Shown: in pieces, positions 21,370-31,849 of the stretch
Layout: the number at the start of each line of letters is the position of its first letter
Position numbering within the stretch: position 1 is the stretch's first letter
Origin: Trueperaceae bacterium
GTDB lineage: Bacteria > Deinococcota > Deinococci > Deinococcales > Trueperaceae
Assembly: GCA_011389865.1 (NCBI GenBank)
Contig: JAABTL010000012.1
Location: forward strand, 1-64,000
DNA: 64,000 bases
Direction of reading: 5' to 3'
The notes under the pieces: generated by a model
What the model saw: only the letters and a program-made list of their open reading frames with translations
The model's database searches: none
What the model was told of the DNA's origin: nothing
Made by a program: the position numbers and the translations under genes

Positions 21370-21593
21370 CAACACCCTCGATTCGATGGGGTTGGTGCGG
21401 GACGGGCCGCCTCGATCCCCGAAGGTTCGGGTACCACATGCGGTACCGAGGCGTCGCCGTACGTCAACATTTGTCGGAGCGTATCACAACTAGGCGACCC
21501 ATGTGCACATCGACGACGTCAGGCACGGGTCTCCCGACACCACGGCCGCGAACCGTGGTGCCTCGGACCGTCGGCGCGAGCATGGGATCCCCG

Positions 21594-24152
21594 TCAGAGA
21601 CGGGATTCGTGTCCCGTCGGGGCGAACCGGAGGCGGCGCCGCGGCGCCTCCGTGCTGGGGCGCGGGCGGGGCGTGACCCGGTGGTCGTCGGGCAACGCCT
21701 CGATGGCGGCGCGCAGATCCTGGCCACGCGGGCTGACGCCGGCGGTCTCGGCGCCGGCCTTGCGGGCGGTCCGGGTCGGTGCGGGCGTGGGCTTCGCCGC
21801 GGGCGGCGGCGCGGGCCGGCGACGGGCGTCGCGGCGGGCCGCTGCGCGGGGCTCGGCGGAGGGCACCGACGGCCGGCCACCCGACCGGCGCGACCGCAGC
21901 GGCAGCGCGCGGGCGGTGGGGGGCGCGTCGGCGTCGGTGGCCGCCTGCTGCGGCGTCTTCAGCGTCTCCGGCTGCGGCGCGTTCAGCCCGGCCACGACCT
22001 CGGCGTCGGGCGCCACCTCGGGCATCTCCTGGTCGCCCGGGAGCAGGTCGATCTGCCGGTTGACGGGGTTGGCGTAGAGGATGCGGACGTCGACGCGGTC
22101 GCCCATCCGGTAGCGCGTGCGCGTGTGCTTCCCCATCAGCATGAGGCTGTCCTCGAGGAAGACGTAGTAGTCGTCGTCGAGCTGGGACACGTGCATCAGG
22201 CCCTCGATGCCGTTGGGCAGGGCCACGAACACGCCGAAGTTGGTCACCCCGGCGACGGTGCCGGTGAAGCGCTCGCCCACGTGCTCGCGCGCCCACACGG
22301 CGTGGAAGTACTTGCTCAGGTCGCGCTCGGCCTCCTCGGCGGTGCGCTCGCGTTCGCTGACGTGATCGGCCAGCGCTGGGAACTCGTCGACCCAGCGCCC
22401 CTGCACCGCCTTCGTCAGCTTCTTGCGCAGCCGCGCCCGCAGCACCCGGTGGACGATCAGGTCGGGGTAGCGGCGGATCGGGCTGGTGAAGTGCAGGTAG
22501 TGATCGAACGCGAGGCCGAAGTGGCCCAGGTTGTCGGCCGCGTAGCGCGCCTGCTTCAGCGAGCGCAGCAGCAGCACGCTCACCATCTGCTGCTCGGGCT
22601 TCCCGGCCGCCTGCTTGAGCACCTTCTGCAGGTCGGCGGGCGACGGGTCGTCGAGGTCGACCTCGTACCCGAGGCGCTGCAGCGCCTTCTGCAGCGTGCG
22701 CACCTTCTCCTCGCTCGGATCCTCGTGCACGCGGTAGAGCGTCGGCACGCCCGCGTCGTGCAGCTCCTTGGCGACCAGCCGGTTGGCGAGGAGCATCATC
22801 TCCTCCACCAGCCGGCGCGCGGCGTTGCTGCGGACGGGCGTGAGGTGCAGCGCGCCGCGGTCGTCGACGTCCACCTTGGCCTCGGTGAAGTCGAAGTCGA
22901 GCGCGCCCGCGCCCATGCGCTGCGCGCGCAGCACCTCGGCCAGGTCGAGCAGCACCTTGACGTCGCGCTCGAGCTTCCGCTTGCCCTCGGGGAGGCGGTC
23001 GCCCTCGGCGAAGGCCTGCACCTGTTCGTAGGTGAGGCGGGCGTCGCTGCGGATGACGGTCTCCGCGAAGCGGACGTCGTGGACGTTGCCGTCGCGGTCG
23101 ATCTCGACGAAGCACGACAGCGTCAGGCGGTCCTCGCCCTCGACCAGGGAGCAGAGGCCGTTGGAGAGCACCTCGGGGAGCATCGGCAGCACCCGGCCGG
23201 GCAGGTAGACCGACGTGGCGCGCGCCTGCGCGGCGGTGTCGAGGGCCGAACCCTCGATGACGTAGTGGCTGACGTCCGCGATGTGGACGCCGAGGCGGTA
23301 GCGCTGCGCCTTGCCGCGGCCGCCGGTGCGCTCCACCGAGAGGGCGTCGTCGAAGTCCTTGGCGTCGGCGCCGTCGATCGTGAAGGTCGGGACCTCGCGC
23401 GTGTCGCGCCGGCCCTTGAAGGCCGCCTCCGGCACGCGCTCGCCGAGCGCCTCGGCCTCCGCCACGGCGTCGGGCTCGAACTCGTCCTGCAGGCCGTACT
23501 TGACGATCACCGCGCGCGTCTCGACCACCGGGTCGTCGGCCTCGCCGAGCACCTCGTCGACCTCGGCGAACGGCTCCTTCTCACCCGACGCCTCGGGCCA
23601 CACCATGCGGCCGACGATGCGCGTCCCGGCGGCCAGGGTGCCGACCGAGTCGGGCGTCAGCAGCACGCGCTCGCGCAGGCGCACGGAATCGGGGCGCAGG
23701 ATCGCGTAGCCGCGGGCGTACTCCAGGGTGCCGACCACGCGGTCGTGGCCGCGGGCCACCACCCGCACCACCTCGCCGGCGGGCTTGCCGTTGTCGAGCG
23801 TGCCGGGATCGGGGCGCGCCATCACGCGGTCGCCGTCCCAGGCGCCGGCCAGCTTGTCGGAGGGCACGAAGAGGTCCTTCACCGCACGGTCGTCCGCGAT
23901 GACGAAGCCGTAACCCCCCGAGGTGACCTGCAGTCGGCCCGCCAGCAGGTTCATGTGCTTGGGCAACCCGTAGGTCCGCCGCCGCGTGCGGATCAGTTCG
24001 CCGGCGTCCACCAGTTCGCCGAGCACCTCCCGCAGGGCGGGCCGGTCCTCGACCTCCAGCTCCAACTTCTGCTGCACGTCGTGCACGTGCCAGGGGCGCT
24101 CGGGGTGGTGACGGAAGAACTCCAGAACGTGCTCGCGGTCAATCGTGGCCAT
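21594..24152 (-). CDS. rnr: ribonuclease R
   Basis: RNB motif TFTIDGADAKDFDDALSVER...GVHIADVSHYV; SPIRRYPDLIVHR; S1 domain FTGTVAGVTNFGVFVALPNGIEGLMHVSQL; basic tail; TATGCT-N8-ATG. Confidence 0.95.
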   Translation of the reverse strand: MATIDREHVLEFFRHHPERPWHVHDVQQKLELEVEDRPALREVLGELVDAGELIRTRRRTYGLPKHMNLLAGRLQVTSGGYGFVIADDRAVKDLFVPSDKLAGAWDGDRVMARPDPGTLDNGKPAGEVVRVVARGHDRVVGTLEYARGYAILRPDSVRLRERVLLTPDSVGTLAAGTRIVGRMVWPEASGEKEPFAEVDEVLGEADDPVVETRAVIVKYGLQDEFEPDAVAEAEALGERVPEAAFKGRRDTREVPTFTIDGADAKDFDDALSVERTGGRGKAQRYRLGVHIADVSHYVIEGSALDTAAQARATSVYLPGRVLPMLPEVLSNGLCSLVEGEDRLTLSCFVEIDRDGNVHDVRFAETVIRSDARLTYEQVQAFAEGDRLPEGKRKLERDVKVLLDLAEVLRAQRMGAGALDFDFTEAKVDVDDRGALHLTPVRSNAARRLVEEMMLLANRLVAKELHDAGVPTLYRVHEDPSEEKVRTLQKALQRLGYEVDLDDPSPADLQKVLKQAAGKPEQQMVSVLLLRSLKQARYAADNLGHFGLAFDHYLHFTSPIRRYPDLIVHRVLRARLRKKLTKAVQGRWVDEFPALADHVSERERTAEEAERDLSKYFHAVWAREHVGERFTGTVAGVTNFGVFVALPNGIEGLMHVSQLDDDYYVFLEDSLMLMGKHTRTRYRMGDRVDVRILYANPVNRQIDLLPGDQEMPEVAPDAEVVAGLNAPQPETLKTPQQAATDADAPPTARALPLRSRRSGGRPSVPSAEPRAAARRDARRRPAPPPAAKPTPAPTRTARKAGAETAGVSPRGQDLRAAIEALPDDHRVTPRPRPSTEAPRRRLRFAPTGHESRL

Positions 24153-24286
24153 CACCGGCGAGCATAGCGCGCTCGTTGCCCGTGCCGTGTCCGATGGGGG
24201 CGGAAGGGGTGCGTGCGCGCCAGCGCGTCCGCGCGCGCCCGAGGGCGCGGGGCATGCGCTTGACCGGGCGCCTGGGGCGGGCGACG

Positions 24287-24814
24287 ATGGCCGGCATGCG
24301 GGCCGGTCACGCGACACGCTCGGAGGACCCCTGGCGGCGGGCACGCGTCGTCGGCCGTCAGCTGGCGGGCTGGGCGCTGGCGAGCATGGCGGCGGGGGCC
24401 CTGCTGATCGTGGTCGCCGGCGGGACCGCGGAGGCCACGGCCGCCACGCTGCGGGCGCTGGCGGTCCAGTTCATCGTGTGGGGCGCCATCGATGGCGCCA
24501 TCGCGGCGTTCGGTGAACGCGACCGGCGGCGACGCGTCGCCCGCGGTGAGGCCGACGATGCCGGCGCCACCGCGGCCTTCGGCGCGCGCCTGCGCCGCCT
24601 ACTGCGGATCAACGCCGGTCTCGACGTCGTCTATCTGCTGGTCGGGGTCAGCCTGCTGCTCGCCTGGCGCACCCCCGAGGGCCTCGGGCACGGCCTCGGC
24701 GTGGTGATCCAGGGGGGTTTCCTGCTCGGCTTCGACGCTTGGCACGGCTGGCGCGCCTGGGACGGGCCGCCGCGCGCCGACGAACGCACCGGCGAGGGGC
24801 ACGCGCGGCACTGA
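24287..24814 (+). CDS. four-helix integral membrane protein (DUF6992-like)
   Basis: Hydrophobic segments; LRRLLRINAGLDVVYLLVGVSLLL...GHGLGVVIQGGFLLGFDAWHGW; start uncertain. Confidence 0.65.
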   Translation: MAGMRAGHATRSEDPWRRARVVGRQLAGWALASMAAGALLIVVAGGTAEATAATLRALAVQFIVWGAIDGAIAAFGERDRRRRVARGEADDAGATAAFGARLRRLLRINAGLDVVYLLVGVSLLLAWRTPEGLGHGLGVVIQGGFLLGFDAWHGWRAWDGPPRADERTGEGHARH

Positions 24815-24839
24815 GCCGCGCACGGCGAGCGGTCTGGGG

Positions 24840-25787
24840 TCAGAGGCTGCGGTCGATCTCGCGCTGGGCCATGCCGACCAGCGCGTCGCGCGACGGCGAA
24901 GGCGCGAACGCGTCGAGCGCCGCGATGGCGTCCTCCGCTTGGGCCTGGATGACCGCCGCGGCCTGGCGATCGGTGCCGTGCGCGCGCACCAGCTCGATGA
25001 CGCGCTCGACGTCGCCGTCCTCTCGCGCGTGGCGGCGCAGGATGGCCCGCGGCTCCTCCACGCCCGCCTCCAACAGCGCCAGCACCGGCAGGGTGGCCTT
25101 GCCCTCGCGCAGGTCGCCGCCGACCGGCTTGCCGAGGCGGTCCGGGTCGCCGAGCAGGTCGAGCAGGTCGTCCTGCATCTGGAACGCGCGCCCGTAGGCG
25201 AGACCGAAGCGCCGCAACGCGTCGCGCTGACCGTCCGGGGCGCCGGCGATCAGCGCCGGTGCCTCGAGCGCGGTCGCCAGCAGGGCGGCCGTCTTCCCCT
25301 CGATGACGCGCAGGTAGACGTCCATGTCGTAGGCCTCGAGCGTGGCCGCCTGGAACTGCAACACCTCGCCCTCGCAGATGAGCGCGGCGGTCTGCGACAT
25401 CAGGCGCGTGAAGTCGCTGCTGCCGCTGCCCGCCAGCAGGCCGAGGACGCGGGCGAGCATGAAGTCACCCGACATCACCGAGACGACGTTGCCATAGCGG
25501 CGAAACGCGGCGACGGCCCCGCGGCGGGTCTCGGCGTCGTCGATCAGGTCGTCGTGCAGCAGCGAGGCGGCGTGGAGCAGTTCCACGGCGAGGGCCACCC
25601 GCATGCCGGCGTCGGGATCGGCGTCGACCAGGTCGGCGGCCAGGAAGGCGAGCGTGGGACGCAGGCGCTTGCCGCCGGCGCGGACGAGGTCGTCGCCGAT
25701 CGCCTCGATGAAGGCGACGTCGGAGCGCAGCTCCGCGCGCAGGCGCGACTCGAAGGTGGTGAGGCGTTCGGCGACGATGGGCAGCAC
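24840..25787 (-). CDS. polyprenyl diphosphate synthase
   Basis: GGKRLRPTLAFLAADL, first Asp-rich motif LLHDDLIDD, second QMQDDLLDLLGD; TAGCAT-N8-GTG. Confidence 0.9.
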   Translation of the reverse strand: MLPIVAERLTTFESRLRAELRSDVAFIEAIGDDLVRAGGKRLRPTLAFLAADLVDADPDAGMRVALAVELLHAASLLHDDLIDDAETRRGAVAAFRRYGNVVSVMSGDFMLARVLGLLAGSGSSDFTRLMSQTAALICEGEVLQFQAATLEAYDMDVYLRVIEGKTAALLATALEAPALIAGAPDGQRDALRRFGLAYGRAFQMQDDLLDLLGDPDRLGKPVGGDLREGKATLPVLALLEAGVEEPRAILRRHAREDGDVERVIELVRAHGTDRQAAAVIQAQAEDAIAALDAFAPSPSRDALVGMAQREIDRSL

Positions 25788-25798
25788 GGGCTCGAATG

Positions 25799-26446
25799 CT
25801 ACCCCGTCACCTCGCCGACCGTCGCGGGCTCCGATTGCACGTAGTACGTCAGGCGCTGCAGGCCGGCGGAGAGGTCGACGGCCTCGACGCGCACGTTCTC
25901 GGGTGCGGTGACGACGACGGGGGCGAAGTTGAGGATCCCGCGAACGCCGGCCGCCACGAGCGCGTCGACCGCGCCCTGGGCCGCGCCGGCGGGGACCGTC
26001 AGGAAGACCAGATCGATGCTGCGCTCGGCCGCCACCTCGGCGAGCGAGGCGAGCGACTCGACCTGCACCGCCCCGATGCGCCGGCCGATCACCGCCGGGT
26101 CGACGTCGAACGCGGCGACGAGGCGGAACTCCTGGCGATCGAAGCTCGGGTAGTCGGCGAGCGCCTGGCCGAGTCTGCCCATCCCGACGATCGCGACGTG
26201 CCAGGGGCGGGTGAGGCCGAGGATGCGACGAAGCTCCCGCCGCAGCGTCGAGACCGTGTAGCCGGCGCCGCGGGTGCCGAAGCGACCGAAGTAGGCGAGG
26301 TCCTTGCGCACCTGGAACGCCGAGACGTGCGCCACGGCGCCGAGATCGTCGGAGGAGGCGGAGCGAACACCGTCCTGCTCCATCTCGGTCAGCACGCGGA
26401 GGTAGGTGACGAGTCGGCCGACGGTGGCAGCCGGGATCGCCGACAT
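25799..26446 (-). CDS. rex: redox-sensing transcriptional repressor Rex
   Basis: SAIPAATVGRLVTYLRVL...SAFQVRKDLAYFGRFGTRGAGYTV...VAIVGMGRLGQALADY. Confidence 0.93.
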   Translation of the reverse strand: MSAIPAATVGRLVTYLRVLTEMEQDGVRSASSDDLGAVAHVSAFQVRKDLAYFGRFGTRGAGYTVSTLRRELRRILGLTRPWHVAIVGMGRLGQALADYPSFDRQEFRLVAAFDVDPAVIGRRIGAVQVESLASLAEVAAERSIDLVFLTVPAGAAQGAVDALVAAGVRGILNFAPVVVTAPENVRVEAVDLSAGLQRLTYYVQSEPATVGEVTG

Positions 26447-27510
26447 CAGCGCGGGAAGCTCTCGATCCCCTGGGCGGACAGCTGGCTACGCACCTCGGAG
26501 AGGCGGTCGGCGTCGAACGGGCCGACGAGCAACTTGATGAGGCCGTCCTCGCGGAGCTCGAACACCACCAAGCCGAGCGCGGCGAGGCGTTCGCGCAGGG
26601 GCGCGGCGGACCCGGCATCGGCGAAGGCGCCGACCTGCAGCGATCGACCGGTCGGCGAGGTCGCGATCGGGGCCGCCGGCGCCGGCGCGGGGGCGGGGGT
26701 CGGCGCGGGCGCGGGGGTCGGCGCAGGGGTCGGCGCGGGCGTCGGCGCTGGGGTCGGCGCCGGTGCGTCGCCCGGCGCGGGCGTCGAGGCCCCCGGCGTC
26801 GTCGCGTCGGGGCGGAAGCGGTAGACGATGGGTTCGATGCCGAAGCCGCCGGCCGCGATCCGCGACGAGACCCGCTCGGCCTCGGCCTCGCTGTCGTAGG
26901 GACCGACCAGCACGATCGTCAGGTCGCCCTGCGTGCCGGTGAAGACGGGGTAGCCAGCATCACGGACGGTCTCCGCCAGCCGGGCCGCGTTGTCGGCGTT
27001 GCCGAAGGCGCCCACGGAGACGCGGTACGGCGCCTCCTCGTCGGACGACGCCACGGGAAGCGGGGTCGCCGGTGTCGCGGCGGGGGCGGGCGCCGGGGCG
27101 GCGGCGCTGGGTGCCTCGGGCGCAGGCTCCGCCGCGGGTGGCGGCGCCGCGGTGGCAGGCGCCGGCTCTGGGGCCGCCGGCTCGGGTGCCGCCGGCTCGG
27201 AGGCCGCCGGCTCGCTGGGGGCAGCGGCCGCGGGCTCGGTCGGAACGTCGGAGCCGTCCGGCGCCAGGACCGACACGGAGCCCGGCGAGGCGGGCGGCGT
27301 GTCGGCCGTGGGTTCGTCGGGAACGACGACGGGATCGGGTTCTGGCGGGACGGCGGCCGGCGCGGTGGGCGACGGCGCCGGGGCCGGCGCCGCAGGCGTG
27401 GACGGGAAGAACGTGCCCCCCGTGATCAGCGTGGCGATGATGCCGCCGATGACGGCCACCAGCGCGAGACCGATCGCCAGATCGGGCCAGTTCCGACGCA
27501 ACCAGTCCAT
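26446..27510 (-). CDS. membrane-anchored SPOR-domain protein (two SPOR-like repeats)
   Basis: N-terminal TM DLAIGLALVAVIGGIIATLI; Pro/Ala-rich linker; APYRVSVGAFGNADNAARL... and GRSLQVGAFADAGSAAPLRERL...; TAGATT-N7-ATG. Confidence 0.82.
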   Translation of the reverse strand: MDWLRRNWPDLAIGLALVAVIGGIIATLITGGTFFPSTPAAPAPAPSPTAPAAVPPEPDPVVVPDEPTADTPPASPGSVSVLAPDGSDVPTEPAAAAPSEPAASEPAAPEPAAPEPAPATAAPPPAAEPAPEAPSAAAPAPAPAATPATPLPVASSDEEAPYRVSVGAFGNADNAARLAETVRDAGYPVFTGTQGDLTIVLVGPYDSEAEAERVSSRIAAGGFGIEPIVYRFRPDATTPGASTPAPGDAPAPTPAPTPAPTPAPTPAPAPTPAPAPAPAAPIATSPTGRSLQVGAFADAGSAAPLRERLAALGLVVFELREDGLIKLLVGPFDADRLSEVRSQLSAQGIESFPR

Positions 27511-27541
27511 GGTCCCCAATCTACCCCGCGTCGGGGTCAGC

Positions 27542-29074
27542 TCAGCGCGGCGCGCCGCAGGCCGGCTGGTAGCCCAGCTGGCAGGACTGCGTCCAGGAGG
27601 CGCGGGCGTCCTCGTCCCGCTGCTGCGCGTACAGCGCCCAGCCCAGGTGGTAGAGGCTCTCGGCGTCGCGCGCGTTCTGCTCCACCAAGAAGCGGTACAC
27701 GCCCTCGGCGTCGCGGTAGCGCTCGGTCGCGAGGTAGGCCGCGCCGAGGTTCACGCGCGCCTCGATCGCGTTCGGGTCGAGCTGCACGGCGCGCTCGTAG
27801 AACAGGGTGGCGCCGGCGAAGTCACCCAACTGGTACTGGGCGAGGCCCGCCCACAGCTGCGCCATCGCGCTGCCGGGCCGCATCTGTACGACCATCGCGA
27901 ACTCGTCGGCGGCGCCGGCGTAATCGCCCTGCAGGTAGAGCGCGCGGCCGATGATGAAGCGGGCCTGCGCCTGGGCCTCGGGCGACGGTGCGCGCTCCAG
28001 CGCCTCGCGGCCGGCCACCAGGGCGTCACCGGACTGGCCGAGCTGGTCGTACGCGCTCGCCAGCGCCAGGTGCACGTCCCCCTGGTCCGGGGCCAGCTGG
28101 ATGGCCTCGCGCAGGGGCTCCAGCGCGGTGCGCGGCTGTCCGCCGGAGATGTAGGCCACCCCCAGGGCGTAGCGCGCCTCCCACGAGTTCGGGTCGACCT
28201 CGGCGGCGCGGCGGTACGAGTCGATCGCGTCGGCATCGCGCCCCAGCCCGCGCTGGATCTCGCCGAGCGAGATCAGCGAGGCGGCCTGGCCGGCAGCATC
28301 GCCGGCGTCGCGCGCCTTGCGCTCGGCGCGCTCCAGGGCCCGCAGTGCGCGGTCGACCTGGCCCTGCTCGAGGTAGACCTCGGCGATCAAGACGCTGAAG
28401 CGGTAGTCGCTGGTGCGCGCCTCGATGTCGGTCAACTCGACCAGCGCCTCGAGCCCGCGGCCGGCGGCCAACAGGGCGGAACCGCGCTGGTAGGCGAGAT
28501 CGGTGTCGTCGGGATCGAGCGCGATCGCCTCGCCGAAGGCGTCGGCGGCCGGTCCGGGCTCGCCGGCGAGCACGAGCTGGGTACCGAGACCCGTCCACGC
28601 GTTCAGCCGGTCCTCGGGCGTCGCCTCTGGCTCGGCCTCCTCCAGCGCACGCTGGAAGGCCTCAGCGGCCTCGGCCGGACGCCGCAGGCGGGCCAGCGTC
28701 ACCGCGCGGTTGAAGTGACCGTCGAAGCGGTCCTCGAAGAGGCGGGTGACCTCGCTGAAGGAGAACAGCGCGGCGGCGTAGTCGCCGCGGCCGTACTCGA
28801 CCAGGCCGAGGCCGAAGTGCGCGTCGCCGACGAGGTAGTCGATCGCGATCGCCTCGAGGTAGGCCTCCTTGGCGCCCGCCAGGTCGTCGGCGTCGTACAG
28901 CGCGTCGCCCAACGCGGTCCACGCCTCGGCGTCGGCAGGACGCTCCGTCACGACGCGGCGGAGATCGTCGAGCGACTGCGCGCCCGCCACGGACAGAACC
29001 GTCGCGAACGCCATCGCCACCACCGCCAGCGCGAGCCAACGTCGAGCGCCCCGCTTACCTTCGGTCCTCTGCAT
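27542..29074 (-). CDS. exported tetratricopeptide-repeat protein
   Basis: Signal peptide WLALAVVAMAFATVLSVAGAQ followed by many TPRs (AEAWTALGDALYDADDLAGAKEAYLEAI...). Confidence 0.88.
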   Translation of the reverse strand: MQRTEGKRGARRWLALAVVAMAFATVLSVAGAQSLDDLRRVVTERPADAEAWTALGDALYDADDLAGAKEAYLEAIAIDYLVGDAHFGLGLVEYGRGDYAAALFSFSEVTRLFEDRFDGHFNRAVTLARLRRPAEAAEAFQRALEEAEPEATPEDRLNAWTGLGTQLVLAGEPGPAADAFGEAIALDPDDTDLAYQRGSALLAAGRGLEALVELTDIEARTSDYRFSVLIAEVYLEQGQVDRALRALERAERKARDAGDAAGQAASLISLGEIQRGLGRDADAIDSYRRAAEVDPNSWEARYALGVAYISGGQPRTALEPLREAIQLAPDQGDVHLALASAYDQLGQSGDALVAGREALERAPSPEAQAQARFIIGRALYLQGDYAGAADEFAMVVQMRPGSAMAQLWAGLAQYQLGDFAGATLFYERAVQLDPNAIEARVNLGAAYLATERYRDAEGVYRFLVEQNARDAESLYHLGWALYAQQRDEDARASWTQSCQLGYQPACGAPR

Positions 29075-29237
29075 GCCTGCCTCCAGATCGCTGCGCATGC
29101 GCGCCGTTGCCGTGCTGGACGGAATCAACATCGTTCATGGTAGCCGCCCGGCAAGCGCCGATCGTGTGAATTGCCGCACGGGCCGCGTCCCGTTCGGGCT
29201 CGAACCGTCACGCCGGCACGTACGTTCCTCGCACATC

Positions 29238-30329
29238 CTACGCGAGCGAAGGGGCGTCGCGTCGTGTGCGATGCCCCACGCCGTCCGCGAGCGACCCGCC
29301 GGCGTCGCGCAGCGCGAGCTGACCGCACGCCCCGCCGGTGTCGCGCCCGCGCGAGAAGCGGACCGAGGTGGACACGCCGGCGCGGGTCAGCACCTCCTCG
29401 AAGGCGCGCACCGCCGCCCTGGGCGTCGCCGCGAAGCCCGACCCGGGCCAGGGGTTGAAGGGGATGAGGTTGACGTGCACCCGCAGGCCGGCGAGCAGGC
29501 GGACGAGCGCCTCGGCCTGCGCCGGGCGGTCGTTGACCCCGTCGAGCATCGTGTACTCGACGGTGACCCGCCGTCCGCCCTGCGCCTGCCAGTCGTGCAG
29601 CGAGGCGACGATGTCGTCGAGCGGGTGGGCGTGGGCGGTGGGGATGATCCGCCGGCGGGTCTCCTCGTCGGGCGCGTGGAGGCTGACGGCCAGGACCAGC
29701 GGCAGGCGCTCCGCCGCCAGGCGCCGGATGCGCGCGGGCAGGCCGACCGTCGAGAGCGTGATGCGCCGCGGCGACATCGCCAGGCCGAGCGGATGGATCC
29801 ACGTGCGGATCGCCCCGATCGCGGCCTCGTAGTTCAGCAGCGCCTCCCCCATGCCCATGAGCACGACGTTGCGCAGCTCGCGCGGCGCGAACCCCTCGTG
29901 CCAGGCCACGGCGAGCATCTGCGCGACGATCTCCCCGCGGGTGAGGTTGCGCCCGAACCCGAGCGCCCCCGTGGCGCAGAACGCGCAGCCCGCCGGGCAG
30001 CCGACCATCGACGACACGCACACGGTCTTGCGGCCGGCGTAGGGCATGTACACGGCCTCGGTCCGCTGGCCGTCGCGCAGGGTGAAGAGGTAGCGGACGC
30101 TGTGATCCCACGAGGGGAAGCGCCGCACCTCGACGAACGGGTCGATGTCGTAGCCGTCGGCGAGCTCGCGCCGCCAGGCGGCGGGGAGGCTGGTCATCGC
30201 CGCGAGGTCGCGGGCACCGTGGAGGTAGAGCCACTCGGCCAACTGGTGGCGCCGGTACCCCTGCCCCGGGCCGGGCACCGGCAGGGCGTCGAGGTCGAGA
30301 TCGAACAGGCTGGGTCGGGGTGCGTCCAT
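29238..30329 (-). CDS. rlmN: 23S rRNA (adenine2503-C2)-methyltransferase / tRNA m2A37 methyltransferase
   Basis: Radical SAM CPAGCAFCATG (CxxxCxxC), FGRNLTRGEIVAQ, VVLMGMGEALLNY, C-terminal FSRGRDTGGACGQLA; TAGATT-N7-ATG. Confidence 0.95.
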   Translation of the reverse strand: MDAPRPSLFDLDLDALPVPGPGQGYRRHQLAEWLYLHGARDLAAMTSLPAAWRRELADGYDIDPFVEVRRFPSWDHSVRYLFTLRDGQRTEAVYMPYAGRKTVCVSSMVGCPAGCAFCATGALGFGRNLTRGEIVAQMLAVAWHEGFAPRELRNVVLMGMGEALLNYEAAIGAIRTWIHPLGLAMSPRRITLSTVGLPARIRRLAAERLPLVLAVSLHAPDEETRRRIIPTAHAHPLDDIVASLHDWQAQGGRRVTVEYTMLDGVNDRPAQAEALVRLLAGLRVHVNLIPFNPWPGSGFAATPRAAVRAFEEVLTRAGVSTSVRFSRGRDTGGACGQLALRDAGGSLADGVGHRTRRDAPSLA

Positions 30330-30440
30330 CCGGGCCAATCTAGCCGATGCCGCCCGCTGGGTGCGCATCGCACGCGCCGACGTCGGGCGCGGGTCCCCGC
30401 GGCCGCGGTGTTAGCATGCCGTCATCTCGTCGTCCACGTC

Positions 30441-30520
30441 ACGCTGTGGGTGATGCCGTCACCCTCTGGGTGACACCGTCACGCCCCGGCTGACGCCGTT
30501 GCACGGTGGGTGACGAACGC
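30441..30520 (+). repeat. 20-bp imperfect tandem array upstream of glgC
   Basis: acgctgtgggtgatgccgtc / accctctgggtgacaccgtc / acgccccggctgacgccgtt / gcacggtgggtgacgaacgc, exactly 20-bp period. Confidence 0.8.
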
Positions 30521-30545
30521 AGCATCCACCAGAGAGGGAGGCCGT

Positions 30546-31799
30546 ATGCCCCAACGTCTCGCCAAGACCGTCGGCATGGTGCTCGCCGGGGGGAAGGGCT
30601 CGCGCCTCCACCCGCTGACCGCGATGCGCACCAAGCCCGCCGTCCCCTTCGGCGCCAAGTACCGCATCATCGACTTCGCGCTGAACAACCTGATCAACAG
30701 CGGCATCTTCGGCATGTACATCCTGACGCAGTTCAAGGCCCAGTCGCTGACCGAGCACATCCAGCGCAACTGGCGCTTCGGCACCTTCTTCCAGGACTAC
30801 TTCATCACCCTGGCCCCCGCCCAGATGTACCTCTACGAGGAGCTGGGCGCCGAGTGGTACCGCGGCACCGCCGACGCGATCTACCAGAACGTGCACCTGA
30901 TCGACAACAGCGGCGCCGACCTGGTCGCGATCTTCTCGGGCGACCACATCTACAAGCAGGACATCTCGCACATGATCCAGTACCACCTGGACCACGGGGC
31001 CGACGTCACGATCGCCGCCTACCCGACCCCGGTCGAGGACGGCAACCGTTTCGGCGTCCTGCAGATCGACCGCGACTGGCACATCACCGAGTTCCAGGAG
31101 AAGCCGGCGAACCCCAACCCGATCCCCGGGCGGCCGACGCACTGCCTCGCCTCGATGGGCAACTACATTTTCAGCCGCCCCAAGCTGATCGAACTGCTGA
31201 CGCGCGACGCCGCGCGCAAGGAGAGCGAGCACGACTTCGGGAAGAACGTCCTCCCCATGGCGCTCGACGAGGGCGCGAAGCTGCTGGCGTACGACTTCGC
31301 CCGCAACCCGATCCCCGGGCAGGCCGGACCGAACACCTACTGGCGCGACGTGGGCACGCTCGACTCCTACTGGGAGGCGAACATGGACCTCGTCGAGGTG
31401 CAGCCCGAGTTCGACCTGTACAACGAGGCCTGGCCGCTGCGGACCTCGGCCGAGTACTCGCCGCCGGCGAAGTTCGTGCACGAGGACGAGGGGCGCCGCG
31501 GGAACGCGCTGAACTCGATCCTGGCCGGGGGCGTCATCGTCTCGGGCAGCACCGTGCGCCGCTCGGTCCTCGCGCGCCGCGCCAGGCTGCACTCCTACAG
31601 CCTGGTGGAGAACAGCGTCCTCTTCGACAACGTCGAGGTCGGCCGCCACTGCACCATCCGCAACGCGATCATCGACAAGAACGTCGTGGTGCCCGACGGC
31701 ACCGAGATCGGCATCGACCTCGAGGCGGACCGAGCGCGCGGCTTCACGGTCACGCCCCGCGGCGTGGTCGCGGTACCGAAGAGCTACCGCTTCAGCTAG
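30546..31799 (+). CDS. glgC: glucose-1-phosphate adenylyltransferase
   Basis: [46 protein letters not shown]...[11 protein letters not shown]...; SD gggagg before ATG. Confidence 0.96.
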   Translation: MPQRLAKTVGMVLAGGKGSRLHPLTAMRTKPAVPFGAKYRIIDFALNNLINSGIFGMYILTQFKAQSLTEHIQRNWRFGTFFQDYFITLAPAQMYLYEELGAEWYRGTADAIYQNVHLIDNSGADLVAIFSGDHIYKQDISHMIQYHLDHGADVTIAAYPTPVEDGNRFGVLQIDRDWHITEFQEKPANPNPIPGRPTHCLASMGNYIFSRPKLIELLTRDAARKESEHDFGKNVLPMALDEGAKLLAYDFARNPIPGQAGPNTYWRDVGTLDSYWEANMDLVEVQPEFDLYNEAWPLRTSAEYSPPAKFVHEDEGRRGNALNSILAGGVIVSGSTVRRSVLARRARLHSYSLVENSVLFDNVEVGRHCTIRNAIIDKNVVVPDGTEIGIDLEADRARGFTVTPRGVVAVPKSYRFS

Positions 31800-31820
31800 G
31801 CGCGGCGTCCAGCTCGCGAC

Positions 31821-31849
31821 GACGGGGCCATCCTCGAGATGGTCCCGTC
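31821..31849 (+). terminator. terminator-like hairpin after glgC
   Basis: GACGGGGCCATC-CTCGA-GATGGTCCCGTC (12-bp stem with one G-U). Confidence 0.55.

Noticed and set aside
21430-21447. Inverted repeat GGTACC-ACATGC-GGTACC upstream of the unknown 19048-21369 gene
   Set aside because: Six-base arms (a KpnI-like palindrome) in GC-rich DNA; too short and isolated to call an operator without conservation data.
26690-26770. Tandem repeat (GTCGGCGCGGGC)n in the SPOR gene
   Set aside because: Explained by a Pro-Ala-Thr-rich linker typical of SPOR/TonB-type envelope proteins; not scored separately.
30441-30520. CRISPR array upstream of glgC
   Set aside because: Contiguous 20-bp imperfect units with no unique spacers and no cas genes; a tandem regulatory-type repeat fits better. 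No CRISPR array was seen in the window.
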